DNA from: Fictibacillus barbaricus | GTDB taxonomy: Bacteria > Bacillota > Bacilli > Bacillales > Fictibacillaceae | DNA: 64,000 nucleotides | Assembly: GCF_014635025.1 (NCBI RefSeq) | Contig: NZ_BMCE01000002.1 | Span: 620,001 to 684,000, forward strand | Direction of reading: 5' to 3' | Shown: one piece after another, positions 24,774 through 33,833 of the stretch | Position numbering within the stretch: position 1 is the stretch's first letter | Layout: every line of letters begins with the position of its first letter | Translations under genes and position numbers: made by a program | Notes under the pieces: model-generated | Databases searched by the model: none | What the model saw: the letters and a program-made list of their open reading frames with translations, nothing else | What the model was told of the DNA's origin: nothing

Positions 24774-25883
24774 TTAATGATGCTGTAAGCAATTTTCAAC
24801 CGAGATCTCACCTGTGTCAGCAGAGACTACGCCAGTTGAAAATACCTTCTTGCCTTTTTTAATAAGTTCAACCTCAAACTGGTTTCCATCTGTTGTTTGA
24901 ACAAGAGCAAGGTTAAAGTCATAGTGTTCTCCTGAAGAATCCATTGTACCTCTTCCGGAAACGGTTAACTTTAATCCGCCATGATATTCATCACAGCATA
25001 GTGTATCTTGTGTGAACTCAGTTGCTGTATAACCTGTTTCATTTAAAGTGAATCTGAATTTGCTGCCAGACAGCTGATCATTCGGGCATAGGTTAACTAT
25101 TACACCAGCACGACCAGTTTCTGTTGCACCATCATCTTCGTTCGTTAATCCGCTTGCTTCTCCAGATGCTCTACACAGACATCCTGGCCTGGGATATATG
25201 TCTGGGCATTGTTGTGGAAACACTACCTCAGGACAATATTCTCCCCCGCTTTCCTCGGCATTTAGGTCATTCTCACGAGGTGAGCAGAATTTAGCCAATA
25301 CCTCTAATTTCACTTCAGCTTCAACTTGGATGTCGACGCAGAAAGTAATATCTATTGGAAACGAAGTTGGTGCTGGACTGTTTAACAGAACTGTACCAGA
25401 TGGCACACGGGACAAGATTTTTGTGATACGGCAGTATAGGTCTGTTCCGTCCGGATAGCAAAGTACAAATGATTCAAATACAGAAGCGTTTACCAACATC
25501 TCAGTTACGATCACCCCATTACGGTCTACAACTTGAACTTTAATATCTGTTGTAAACAGGAGATCAACAAGCTGAGCCTCTGTAAATCCTCCGTTAAGAG
25601 CTACTGTTACATTTCTCTTTTCTCCAACTTGCTCGCATAGAAAATGTTCAGCGCATGCATCGTTCGTTTCGTTTGAAAGCGGGAATGCTGGCGGAGTTTT
25701 AGGTACTTTTGTTACGATCCTTACTGGACGTCTGGATGGGTCATCCAACGCGTCTTCAATTGCAGCGATTTGTTCAGGAGTAAAAGAAACGGTTTTTCTT
25801 ACGTTTAGCGCATCCGTCACCCAGTCGTAAACTTTCTGTACGCGGATACACTCATCCTGCAAGTGTTTATGATTGTTTCCCAT
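24774..25883 (-). CDS. Cys-rich putative spore coat or exosporium protein
   Basis: A 369-residue protein, not confidently matched to a named family. The N-terminus (CIRVQKVYDWVTDAL) resembles a motif recurrent in bacillary spore-surface proteins (recalled, unverified). The middle is beta-rich and contains about 14 cysteines, many in short clusters (CPDIYPRPGCLC, LCCDEY). The C-terminal domain (about 270-369) repeats beta-strands such as GGLKLTVSGRG and is closed by NCLQHH. The longer frame (25907) lacks a ribosome site; ATG 25883 follows GGAAGG. It is divergent from the IxPF-tail protein gene. Disulfide-rich, soluble and without a signal peptide, it fits a mother-cell-made coat component. Confidence 0.6.
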   Translation of the reverse strand: MGNNHKHLQDECIRVQKVYDWVTDALNVRKTVSFTPEQIAAIEDALDDPSRRPVRIVTKVPKTPPAFPLSNETNDACAEHFLCEQVGEKRNVTVALNGGFTEAQLVDLLFTTDIKVQVVDRNGVIVTEMLVNASVFESFVLCYPDGTDLYCRITKILSRVPSGTVLLNSPAPTSFPIDITFCVDIQVEAEVKLEVLAKFCSPRENDLNAEESGGEYCPEVVFPQQCPDIYPRPGCLCRASGEASGLTNEDDGATETGRAGVIVNLCPNDQLSGSKFRFTLNETGYTATEFTQDTLCCDEYHGGLKLTVSGRGTMDSSGEHYDFNLALVQTTDGNQFEVELIKKGKKVFSTGVVSADTGEISVENCLQHH

Positions 25884-26002
25884 TGTTTCCCTTCCTTTCC
25901 TCATCATGATCTGAAGATTCCATACATACTATGGGAATAGAGTGGGTTATGACACAAAACGAAAGCCTATTTTTATAGATATGAGTTTAAGGAGGAGCAA
26001 TC

Positions 26003-27034
26003 ATGAGAGCAGTAAGGTATAACGAACGCAAAGTATGTGATTTAACATCAACTGAATACGATGGCCTTTGTCTTTTACTGCCTTACTGGGGCTTACAGAT
26101 CTCAGATGATGGAGAGACCATAACTGGGGCTCTTTCCACATTTATGTTAGGAATCCAAGGTCTGTCACAAGAAAGGGTAAAAGAGCTAGATCAGCTTCTA
26201 ATGCATACTGGTATTAAGATCACTTCAGATGATCATGTTAAATGCGATCAGCGTTTTTATGTAGCATTTCATTCCGGCCACCCTATGCCGCTTGCACTCA
26301 ACACGCCGGATAAACAGCTCTACTATCTAAATCCATCGCCTTCTTTCAGGCTGCCCATTCAGTCAGGCATACACAGAGGAATAACATTAAAAAGAAAAGA
26401 TGGCCCTCTCTTTTTAGCCGTACAGCCTTCTTTTGAAGATCAGATCGCCGAATGGATAAGTTATTTAGTCATTCAAACATTTTTGCGTTTTTCGTTCGAA
26501 TCATTATCGTCAATCTCTGAATCCACTTTTTTTGCATGTGCTGATAAGGTATTGAAAGAGATCAATACTAGTTTTGCCTCCATACAAATTCCTTTAAGTC
26601 ATCATAAAGATGTAATAACATCGAGATCTGAGGAAAAAGCAGATCATTCAATTATCACTCCTACTAAAAAGAAGGAAGATGAAAAATTTATTGAAGCTGC
26701 TGATAAAGCTCCTGTTAAACATTATCTGGATGGAAACAATGTTTCCGTTCCCCAGATCAGACCTTTTTCGTCTGCTGGATCACTCATAACCAATCATGTA
26801 CCTAAGCCTTATGAACATGGCCAATTTTTGTCTCAAAATGCAAAGCCTATAAATCCGTTCAAACCTAACAACAGAAAAGAAAAGCCAATACAGCCGTTCA
26901 ATACGAATCCATCAGATCCTTATAAAAAATCCGTCATACGTCCATTTCATCCAAATCAAAACACTCCGTCCGCAGGTCAAGAATATACTGACAAGACATC
27001 TAGGATATTTAGACAGAGGAGAGATGGAAAGTGA
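26003..27034 (+). CDS. Protein with C-terminal IxPF repeats, unknown function
   Basis: A 343-residue protein without signal peptide or membrane helix. Residues about 1-190 look folded (CDLTSTEYDGLCLLLPYWG and a QPSFEDQIAEWISYL helix). The rest is charged and Pro/Asn-rich linker with repeats of the form I-x-P-F: IRPFSS, INPFKPN, IQPFNTN, IRPFHPN. Such short tail repeats often serve as docking motifs. ATG 26003 follows AAGGAGGAG. It is divergent from the Cys-rich protein gene, and a 49-residue CxxC gene overlaps its end by four bases. A morphogenetic or coat-assembly role is suggested only by location. Confidence 0.65.
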   Translation: MRAVRYNERKVCDLTSTEYDGLCLLLPYWGLQISDDGETITGALSTFMLGIQGLSQERVKELDQLLMHTGIKITSDDHVKCDQRFYVAFHSGHPMPLALNTPDKQLYYLNPSPSFRLPIQSGIHRGITLKRKDGPLFLAVQPSFEDQIAEWISYLVIQTFLRFSFESLSSISESTFFACADKVLKEINTSFASIQIPLSHHKDVITSRSEEKADHSIITPTKKKEDEKFIEAADKAPVKHYLDGNNVSVPQIRPFSSAGSLITNHVPKPYEHGQFLSQNAKPINPFKPNNRKEKPIQPFNTNPSDPYKKSVIRPFHPNQNTPSAGQEYTDKTSRIFRQRRDGK

Positions 27035-27180
27035 ATAAAGATGATCTTCAGAAACTTTATTCTGAAATAAAAACAAATAAATACAAGGATGCGGGTAAGA
27101 ATAAATCTCTTATCAAGCCTCCTAAAAAGGGCTGCGGCTCTTGCGGCAAGGTTACTTGGAAGCCTAATAAATCAAAATAA
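27031..27180 (+). CDS. Small basic CxxC protein, 49 residues
   Basis: Starts with GTG 27031, overlapping the TGA of the preceding gene (GTGA), after a GAGGAGA ribosome site. This points to translational coupling. The product is Lys-rich (20 percent or more) with a single CGSC motif near residue 35 and ends PNKSK. The overlap and ribosome site make it very likely real. It might be a coat-associated or disulfide-linked partner of the upstream protein. No family is recognised. Confidence 0.65.
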   Translation: MNKDDLQKLYSEIKTNKYKDAGKNKSLIKPPKKGCGSCGKVTWKPNKSK

Positions 27181-27181
27181 A

Positions 27182-27217
27182 AGAAAAGCTGCCACTAAAT
27201 AGGTGGCGGCTTCTTTT
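27182..27217. terminator. Bidirectional terminator between the CxxC gene and cysC
   Basis: Stem AAGCTGCCAC (27186-27195) with GTGGCGGCTT (27203-27212), one G-T pair, with A-run before and CTTTT after. It serves both converging units, and the cysC stop codon lies at its right edge. Confidence 0.75.
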
Positions 27218-27821
27218 ATGAAATGAACTGATTTATAATCAAGTATTCTATAACCCTATCAGCACATTCTCTAATATCCATTGACTCTGTAGGAATAACA
27301 ATTTCTGCGTTCACAGGAACTTCATATGGATCTGAAATACCTGTAAAGTTAGCAATTAAACCTTTTCGAACTTTCTTATAAAGACCTTTTGGATCACGTT
27401 TTTCACACTCGGAAAGACTGCAATCTACATAAACTTCGATAAATTCATCAGCACCAAGCATATTTCTGACCGCTTGGCGATCTGCTGCAATAGGTGAAAT
27501 GGCAGCGACTAGCACGATAATGCCGCTTTCCACAAATAGTTTTGAAACCTCACCCAGTCTTCTAATGTTTTCTCTTCTGTCTTTTTCGGAAAATGATAGA
27601 TCGTGATTCAATCCATGACGAACATTATCGCCATCAAGAAGCATGGTAGAAAATCCTCTTTTATATAACATACCTTCTATTTCTGATGCTACAGTGGATT
27701 TGCCTGATCCTGATAACCCCGTAAACCATAATACAAAGCTTTTATGGCCATGAAGTTTTTCTCTCATTTCTTTTGATACACTTACTCTTTGCCATGTTAA
27801 ATTTTTTTCCTCTTGATTCAA
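27216..27821 (-). CDS. cysC: Adenylylsulfate kinase (APS kinase)
   Basis: A 201-residue, full-length CysC. It phosphorylates adenosine 5'-phosphosulfate to PAPS, the sulfuryl donor for sulfotransferases. The P-loop is GLSGSGKST (35-43), followed by [11 protein letters not shown] with D63, then [11 protein letters not shown] and the lid region [11 protein letters not shown]. The start is TTG 27821, nine bases after AGGAGGT. It lies 25 bases downstream of a decayed sat gene, forming the usual sat-cysC pair, and near a PAPS-dependent sulfotransferase gene. The enzyme itself looks intact. Its APS must come from an ATP sulfurylase encoded elsewhere. Confidence 0.93.
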   Translation of the reverse strand: MNQEEKNLTWQRVSVSKEMREKLHGHKSFVLWFTGLSGSGKSTVASEIEGMLYKRGFSTMLLDGDNVRHGLNHDLSFSEKDRRENIRRLGEVSKLFVESGIIVLVAAISPIAADRQAVRNMLGADEFIEVYVDCSLSECEKRDPKGLYKKVRKGLIANFTGISDPYEVPVNAEIVIPTESMDIRECADRVIEYLIINQFIS

Positions 27822-27846
27822 TACATTTAAACCTCCTGCTAAAAAA

Positions 27847-28653
27847 TTACTCAGAATAATGTTTACGTAATATGGAAATAACCTCTGGTCTGCTGAATTG
27901 TAAAGGGATGTATACGTTTTTTCTGAGCATCTCTCTTACTCTGCTTCGGATAAGATAAGTCTGTCCCGTTCTTCGAGTGGGCATGTTTCAGTGATTCATA
28001 GGATTTCATTCTCACTGGGATATCATCTTGCTTGGTTTCTCCGACTAATGGATGAAGCAATAGCCCGTCCATTTGCACAAGAGCTGGTTTCTGAAGATGC
28101 AAGGCAGAGACTTTTTCCCATCCCTTTGTTATGAATTATTCGCGAGTAGTCAAAGGGTCTAAATAATAAAAAGGTGCCACTTTACGAGGAGGTTGATCCA
28201 CCATGGTAATACGTCCTCCAACGTACCAGTTTCCTCTTTTCTTTAAGTTTTGTACATCGGGGTGTGAAGAATTTTCTGTTCGGTACACCAGCCGAGATTC
28301 TAGTAGATGATCTGGTTGGTAAATATCTGTAATTTCTATTCTTCCATAAACTACATTTTCATAAATTAATTTAGCCTCGCTTATTTTAATTAATTCTTTC
28401 GCTTTTTGTTCAGATACAGGCAAAGTTATAGGCGAAGACCAAGGAAGACGGCTGGTTAGTCGCATATGATAAAGAACAGACAAATAATCTTTTTGATCCA
28501 TAAAAGAATCTAAAGGGCTAAAAGCACCATTTGCCATACATTCTAAGTCCGATAACTAATCGGATGTAATTCTATTTGATGCTTTATTTGTTTGTAATCG
28601 GCATCGGAACGAATCCTATTAATTAGACTTCCACCATGAGGAAGAAGGGTCAT
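27847..28653 (-). pseudogene. sat: Decayed sulfate adenylyltransferase (ATP sulfurylase)
   Basis: The start MTLLPHGGSLINR follows GAGGT (28653) and the end LRKHYSE-stop is at 27847, but the gene is broken at least three times. Frame one hits a stop at 28543; the protein continues in another frame (DLECMANGAFSPL), consistent with a one-base deletion near 28550. An in-frame TAA (28136) replaces part of the catalytic TTRNPxHxxH motif (now TTRE[12 protein letters not shown]). After [14 protein letters not shown] about 110 residues are missing, and the C-terminal [16 protein letters not shown] lies in a third frame. The remains span 807 bases against about 1,150 expected. The adjacent cysC is intact. 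Confidence 0.88.
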
Positions 28654-28701
28654 CGTTTTTAACCTCTAATTTAAGTGCATTAGCATTTGCTAACTATTAG
28701 A

Positions 28702-28729
28702 TAGTGTATGTCGATCTAGAAGGTTCTGT
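28702..28729 (-). promoter_or_regulatory. Sigma-K promoter of the sat-cysC unit
   Basis: On the minus strand AC (28728-28729), 17-base spacer, CATACACTA (28702-28710), an exact CATAnnnTA, 48 bases before the sat start codon. Confidence 0.55.
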
Positions 28730-28754
28730 GAGCCAAAATTAAAGGAGTGTTAAT

Positions 28755-29531
28755 TTGAATAAATCTTTTAATAATGAAGAAAACGTGAAGTTGGCTCCCT
28801 TTTTCTTTAATTCGTTCCCCAAGAGCGGGACGCACCTGATGTTTCAAATATTAACCGGACTGCCTTCTGTCAAGCATGATCAGTTACTCCATTTATATGA
28901 GGGTTTTCCATATCAGTTTACTCACCATGAACAAGCATTGAGAGGGATTAAAGAAAACGAATTTATCTCAGGTCATATTTATTATTCAAAGTCGTGGGAA
29001 GATAAACTTAAAGAGTTGAATATGAAACAAATCTTTCTGTACCGTGACCTTCGTGACATAATTGTTTCCTACAACCATTATGTTGAGAAAGTTGACGCAC
29101 CTCTGTTCCACGTCTTCAGAGAACAAAATCTTTCACAAAAAGAACGTTTATTAGCCATTATAAATGGTGTTGAATCATCATCATTCAACCACCCAGGGAT
29201 CAAAGAGTGGTTTTCATTTTTTATTAATTGGATGCATATTCCACATGTATTATCTGTGAGATTTGAAGACTTAATTTCAAATGAACAATCACAAACAAAA
29301 ACCCTTTCTACCATTATTAAGTACCTCTATAACGATCATCTTCCACTTCCAATAGATCAAATGTTATCTTCCATAAAAAGAAACATTGATCCCTCTCAAT
29401 CTGCCACATTTCGAAAAGGTAAGATTGGAAGTTGGCAAGAAGAATTTGATCAAGAACTGAAAGATGCCTTTAAAAGATCAACTGGTGACCTTTTAATTCA
29501 ATTGGGCTATGAACAAAATAATAATTGGTAA
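28755..29531 (+). CDS. PAPS-dependent sulfotransferase
   Basis: A 258-residue sulfotransferase of the type that transfers sulfate from PAPS to a sugar or other hydroxyl. The 5'-phosphosulfate loop is FPKSGTHL (21-28), the likely catalytic base is H74 in SGHIYY, the 3'-phosphate motif is YRDLRDIIVS (96-105) with R97 and S105, and the conserved FRKGKIGSW lies at 219-227. There is no signal peptide, so it acts in the cytosol. TTG 28755 follows AAAGGAG by seven bases. It is divergent from sat-cysC and followed by glycosyltransferase genes, pointing to a sulfated glycan. The acceptor is unknown. Confidence 0.88.
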   Translation: MNKSFNNEENVKLAPFFFNSFPKSGTHLMFQILTGLPSVKHDQLLHLYEGFPYQFTHHEQALRGIKENEFISGHIYYSKSWEDKLKELNMKQIFLYRDLRDIIVSYNHYVEKVDAPLFHVFREQNLSQKERLLAIINGVESSSFNHPGIKEWFSFFINWMHIPHVLSVRFEDLISNEQSQTKTLSTIIKYLYNDHLPLPIDQMLSSIKRNIDPSQSATFRKGKIGSWQEEFDQELKDAFKRSTGDLLIQLGYEQNNNW

Positions 29532-29665
29532 TAAATTCTGTTTTTTTAACAAAGGTTTTCTAAATTCTTACCGTAATAACCATGTCCAATCTTCACCAGC
29601 CCACATATACTACTAATATCGCACTATGATACTCATAGAGTAGTTGATTTTTAGGAGGAAACTTA

Positions 29666-30991
29666 GTGAAAGTAGGAGTTGTGCTCCCTGTGTATCACCA
29701 AGAGAGGGAGTATATTTTTGAATGTATTCAATCAATGGAAAAGCAAACCTTCCGAGACTATAAGCTCGTCATTGTATTGGATGGTCCAAATCAAGAAACA
29801 GTGAATGCTGTTAAAGAAGCTAGTCAGCTGTTAACCATACCATTTCAAATTATTGACAGGAAAGAAAATCGTGGAATATCCCCCACATTGAATGAGGGAT
29901 TTGAACTTTTACAAGATTGCCCATATTTCACATGGATCTCAAGTGACAACCGCCATGATCCAAACTTCTTGGAACGATTAGTTGCTACAATGGATCATGC
30001 CAAGCCAGGTACTGTTTTAGTTTATTCTTTCTATAGAAGGATAGATCAACACGGTACGCCCATTACCTATACAAAAGCTTGGTATGAATATGTAGAACAC
30101 TTTATGACAAGAAAGAGAGAAGAAATTTTTCAAAATTGTTTTATTGGAGCTTCATTTCTATTTACTAGAGATGCATTTAATAAAGCTGGAGGATATCGTG
30201 ATAAGTTCCCCAATGTCCAGGATCACGATTTTTGGATTCGATTATTACAGCACGGGGATTTTGTACTATTACGAGAATATATAATGGAATATCGTTTCAA
30301 TGGACGGTATGCCCTTACGACTAACATTCCTCCTGAACAACTAACCATGGAAAGTATGGCAAGCAGCGTTGATGTTAGAAAGTTAACAGGTAAATTTCCT
30401 AAAGTGAGTGTCATTCTTTATACACATAATCATGTGAAAACCATTAATTTTGCCGTAGAGAGTCTCATTCAGCAAACCTTTAAAGATTTCCAGCTTATTG
30501 CAGTAGACGACGGTTCAACTGATCTTACGCCAGATGCAATCCACAAGATCCACGAATCAAGAATGGTTCCACTGTTATTAAACCACAGAGGCAAAGCAAA
30601 AACATTAGAGATTGCTCTTGATTATTGTATTGGTGAATACGTTCTTTTCATGAACGGTGATGATTGGCTTGATCCCCAGGCGCTTGAAATTATGGTTCAA
30701 CAAATGGAATCATTGCCTGGATATATCGACATGTTAATCACTAACCATAAGAACTGGATTGAAAAACAGAGCAGGTTACGACCAAGTTCTATTATAATCG
30801 GACAAAATTACGGTAAATCAGAATTAAAGACTCATTTGCCATATGCTGTGCTTTATAAATTCAACTCCTTGTTCAAGGATTTAAATGCTATAGAAGAACC
30901 ACTTGAATTACATCTCTTTCAAAAAAATCGTAAACAAGGAAACTCACATTGGGTGAACATGGCTCTTTATCATAAACGAATACAACGATAA
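29666..30991 (+). CDS. Glycosyltransferase with two family-2 domains
   Basis: A 441-residue protein made of two GT-A (GT2) domains in tandem. The first (about 1-215) begins VGVVLPVYHQ, has IVLDGPN, WISSDNRHDP in place of a DxD, and NVQDHDFWIRLL. The second (about 245-400) begins VSVILYTHNH, has AVDDGSTD and MNGDDWLDP. Such bifunctional enzymes can add two sugars or alternate residues on a chain. It starts with GTG 29666 behind AGGAGG. A CATAGAGTA box is at 29634, but without a fitting -35. A terminator follows. A role in spore-surface glycan assembly is inferred from the neighbours. Confidence 0.85.
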   Translation: MKVGVVLPVYHQEREYIFECIQSMEKQTFRDYKLVIVLDGPNQETVNAVKEASQLLTIPFQIIDRKENRGISPTLNEGFELLQDCPYFTWISSDNRHDPNFLERLVATMDHAKPGTVLVYSFYRRIDQHGTPITYTKAWYEYVEHFMTRKREEIFQNCFIGASFLFTRDAFNKAGGYRDKFPNVQDHDFWIRLLQHGDFVLLREYIMEYRFNGRYALTTNIPPEQLTMESMASSVDVRKLTGKFPKVSVILYTHNHVKTINFAVESLIQQTFKDFQLIAVDDGSTDLTPDAIHKIHESRMVPLLLNHRGKAKTLEIALDYCIGEYVLFMNGDDWLDPQALEIMVQQMESLPGYIDMLITNHKNWIEKQSRLRPSSIIIGQNYGKSELKTHLPYAVLYKFNSLFKDLNAIEEPLELHLFQKNRKQGNSHWVNMALYHKRIQR

Positions 30992-30992
30992 C

Positions 30993-31026
30993 AAAAAGGC
31001 GTCCCGTATTCGGGACACCTTTTTTA
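30993..31026 (+). terminator. Terminator of the tandem GT2 gene
   Basis: AAAAAGG-C-GTCCCG (30993-31006) pairs with CGGGAC-A-CCTTTTT (31011-31025), with one mismatch and a T-run. Confidence 0.85.
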
Positions 31027-31159
31027 ATATCTTACTGCCATACAAGAGAAACTTTTAGGTCAAACACGAGTAACACCAATCAAGTTAACCTAAACATAAA
31101 TAGAATACGTAAGCTCTTTTGCTGCAGGAGGATTGTTATTCATACATTACTGTAATCCT

Positions 31160-32038
31160 TTAGTTCGTTATATCATGATTTCTATAAAAAGAGATTGTTT
31201 CGCTTAAAGAATCACTTAGCAAATACGTTGGTTTCCAACCTAGGTTTCTCATTCTGTTGCTTTGCATTAATTCAGGTGAAGAGTCTGGTTTAGATTCAAT
31301 TGACGAATATGATAATTGTATAGAAGTTAAGGATTGATATATTGATAAAATTTTTACTAAGGATGTCTTTCTTCCGGATCCGATTTCATAAATGGAATAT
31401 GATTCTCCTTTATTAAAGAGAATGTCATAACAAGCTACAGCATCCCTGACATCTAAAAATTCACGTTCATTAAGTACATGACTTAGCTCAATAGGTTCCC
31501 CTTTTTCTTTAATTTCCATATCAACGATCCTTTTTGCCAATAACGAAACTATACCTGAAGAATGACCAGGTCCAATTAAGTTGCATAACCTTACGGATAA
31601 AACCTGAAGATTAAATACTTTTGCCCAGTCTATACATAGTTGTTGTTGTAAATTCTTACTTATTGCATAAGGGTGGTTGGAACCTGACAGAGCAGATCCT
31701 GCAATAATAATTTTACAAGATGGACTGTATAAACGAATCCCTTCAAGGAGATGGAATGTACCTATTACATTGCTTTGAATGACCGATAACGGATCTGACC
31801 ATGAATGTGCTACAGAATTAATTCCAGCAAGATGTAAGCAAAGATCTGGTTTATGTTTTTTTACGACGCTTAGGGTTTGTTCTAAGTTTGAAAGATCACA
31901 GTTCTCCATAACACAATAGGAAGAATGAACTTTTCGTCGAGAGGTACCTATGACTCGGTACCCTCTCTCAGAAAAGTATTTTACAGCATGACTTCCTGTA
32001 AATCCTGAAGCACCAGTAATAAGGATGCATTTGCTCAT
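31160..32038 (-). CDS. NAD-dependent epimerase/dehydratase (extended SDR), nucleotide-sugar enzyme
   Basis: A 292-residue extended short-chain dehydrogenase. The N-terminal Rossmann motif is TGASGFTG (8-15), and the catalytic Y124 and K128 form HPYAISK. The C-terminal substrate domain has HVLNEREFLDVRDAV, typical of nucleotide-sugar epimerases and GDP-6-deoxy-hexose reductases (GMD/RMD-like). It is the last gene in the four-gene overlapping operon and starts four bases inside the RmlD-like gene. It probably performs a last conversion or supplies a second nucleotide sugar. The exact reaction cannot be named. Confidence 0.82.
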   Translation of the reverse strand: MSKCILITGASGFTGSHAVKYFSERGYRVIGTSRRKVHSSYCVMENCDLSNLEQTLSVVKKHKPDLCLHLAGINSVAHSWSDPLSVIQSNVIGTFHLLEGIRLYSPSCKIIIAGSALSGSNHPYAISKNLQQQLCIDWAKVFNLQVLSVRLCNLIGPGHSSGIVSLLAKRIVDMEIKEKGEPIELSHVLNEREFLDVRDAVACYDILFNKGESYSIYEIGSGRKTSLVKILSIYQSLTSIQLSYSSIESKPDSSPELMQSNRMRNLGWKPTYLLSDSLSETISFYRNHDITN

Positions 32039-32850
32039 TTCAACCAGTCTTTTAGTTCTTGCAGCTGTTTTTCATAGGGTGACACTTGATATTTTGAATC
32101 TAGACGAGAGTTAAATAGGGTTCTGTCTAATCGAGGTTCAGTGTGAGGAATGATATCAACATCATCTTTTTGAAAGATATTTTTTATAAGGTTAAGCAAT
32201 TCATATTTCGAAAGAGTTTCTGGAGCTGTTAGATGATACAGCCCCGTTATTGGGTTATCGATCGTATAATCTATAAATTTTGCTAGTTCTAACGTTGTAA
32301 CCCCGTTCCATTTCACATGTGTAAATCCTTTAATAATTCCTCTCTGATGAATAAACCAATGATACAAACCAATTCCATTTTTTAATTCAGGCCCAATGAT
32401 CGATGTTCGAATGGTCAGGTGAGGACTGGTTTTAATTTCGCCAAGTTGTTTTGTTTTTGCATACATCGTTAATCCATCTGGAATAGACTCTTCATTGTAG
32501 TTGCCTTCATGTCCGCTAAATACACAGTCTGTACTGATGTGTATCAGCTTTCCTCCATATACATTGAGCTGTTTTGCTAGTTCGTGAGGCAGCAAGCTAT
32601 TAACAAGAATAGCGTCCCTTTGATTGATAGCTGCAAATTCGTTCAAAAGGCCGATGCAGTTAATAACAAGATTCGGCTTATGGAGTTGAATAACTTCTTC
32701 AATTTGATTTAGGTTCGTGGCATCCAGCATGATATGTCCATCTGTTCCATCTCTGGATGTCAAAACGAGCTGATGCACTGTATTTCTTTGGAAATAGGAG
32801 GCGATCATATGACCTGCCATCCCATTAGCCCCTAGTATCATTATTTTCAA
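32035..32850 (-). CDS. RmlD-like nucleotide-sugar 4-keto reductase
   Basis: A 271-residue RmlD-superfamily reductase. It has LGANGMAGHMI (6-16) as the cofactor loop, ISTDCVFSG (105-113) and catalytic Y130/K134 in MYAKTKQLGE. In clusters with a UDP-GlcNAc dehydratase/epimerase and a WecB-like 2-epimerase, such enzymes reduce the 4-keto intermediate. WbjC/CapF/FnlB do this for L-FucNAc, and the shorter RmlD-like WbvR does it for L-QuiNAc. Its length fits the short WbvR form, without the C-terminal cupin of CapF. It overlaps the neighbours on both sides by four bases, so all are translated together. Confidence 0.82.
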   Translation of the reverse strand: MKIMILGANGMAGHMIASYFQRNTVHQLVLTSRDGTDGHIMLDATNLNQIEEVIQLHKPNLVINCIGLLNEFAAINQRDAILVNSLLPHELAKQLNVYGGKLIHISTDCVFSGHEGNYNEESIPDGLTMYAKTKQLGEIKTSPHLTIRTSIIGPELKNGIGLYHWFIHQRGIIKGFTHVKWNGVTTLELAKFIDYTIDNPITGLYHLTAPETLSKYELLNLIKNIFQKDDVDIIPHTEPRLDRTLFNSRLDSKYQVSPYEKQLQELKDWLK

Positions 32851-33833
32851 AACAGAAAACCGCCCTCAACTAACATTTGGTGGATCTCTTCTTTTGTCAT
32901 CAAATCTTTTTCCGAACTATAGCTTTCAAGCTCGACTTTCTCATATGAAGCGTAATGTTGGTTTAAACCTTCAATATCGATCGTAGGCAGAATGACAAAG
33001 TACTCATTATCGAAATAAACAGTTGTTGCACTCTCATACTCTGATAGAAGGATCTCGTGTAACTTTTCACCTGGACGTTTCCCAAGTTCAACCATCGTTA
33101 CTCCTTTTTTACCAGAAGCATCAATTAACACTTGTGCTAAATCTGTAATCTTGCAAGTAGGCATCTTCATAACAAAGATCTCGCCTCCAACGCTTTCATA
33201 AGTAGCTTTAAACAATAAGCTGATCGCTTCTTCTAAGGTTAAAAAGAACCGAGTCATCTCAAAATCTGTTATACCAACTTGGCCTTTATTTTGGATCTGG
33301 CTTTTAAAAACGTGGATTACACTTCCGTTCGTTCCTAATACATTTCCGCCTCTTACACATACAAAACGGGTATGCTTGCTTAAAAGATTTGCATGGATGA
33401 TCAGCTTCTCACCGATTGCTTTTGTCATTCCATATAGATTTGAAGGGTTTGCTGCTTTGTCAGTTGAAATATAAATTACTTTTGTCACTTTATGATAAAT
33501 GGCCGTTTCAATTACGTTTTGTGTTCCTTGAATGTTGCTTTTAAGTGCCTCATATGGCTGAAGTTCACAGATTGGAACATGCTTTAACGCTGCAAGATGA
33601 TAAATATAATCTACACCCTCAGTTGCTCTCATCAAGGAATCTTTGTCCCTTATATCACCAATCATGAAAGTTAGCTTGGGATTATAATCAAATTGTCTTT
33701 GCATCGCCACTTGGCTTGCTTCATTACGTGAGAGAATGATGATCTCTTTAGGCTCTTTCGGCAGAAGCTGTTTTACAAGTTCATGACCCCAAGAACCTGT
33801 GCCCCCCGTAATTAATATTCTTTTATTAAACAA
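32847..33833 (-). CDS. UDP-GlcNAc 4,6-dehydratase / 5-epimerase family (CapE/WbjB/PseB type)
   Basis: A 328-residue polysaccharide-biosynthesis SDR. The Rossmann loop is TGGTGSWGHEL (9-19), LAALKHVP lies at 80-87, and the active site is STDKAANPSN (123-132) with D125, K126, Y134 and K138 (LYGMTK). It converts UDP-GlcNAc to a 4-keto-6-deoxy-L-sugar. CapE-type L-FucNAc enzymes generally have Met where this has Tyr134, and PseB/FlaA1 enzymes have Tyr, so the residue set is mixed relative to its partners. It is second in the operon, overlapping its upstream 2-epimerase gene by eight bases. Confidence 0.85.
   Translation of the reverse strand: MFNKRILITGGTGSWGHELVKQLLPKEPKEIIILSRNEASQVAMQRQFDYNPKLTFMIGDIRDKDSLMRATEGVDYIYHLAALKHVPICELQPYEALKSNIQGTQNVIETAIYHKVTKVIYISTDKAANPSNLYGMTKAIGEKLIIHANLLSKHTRFVCVRGGNVLGTNGSVIHVFKSQIQNKGQVGITDFEMTRFFLTLEEAISLLFKATYESVGGEIFVMKMPTCKITDLAQVLIDASGKKGVTMVELGKRPGEKLHEILLSEYESATTVYFDNEYFVILPTIDIEGLNQHYASYEKVELESYSSEKDLMTKEEIHQMLVEGGFLF

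Noticed and set aside
29604-29642. Two CATAnnnTA boxes upstream of the tandem GT2 gene (29604 and 29634)
   Set aside because: Neither has an AC dinucleotide at the 16-17 base spacing, so they were not listed as sigma-K promoters. Random occurrence in AT-rich DNA is likely.
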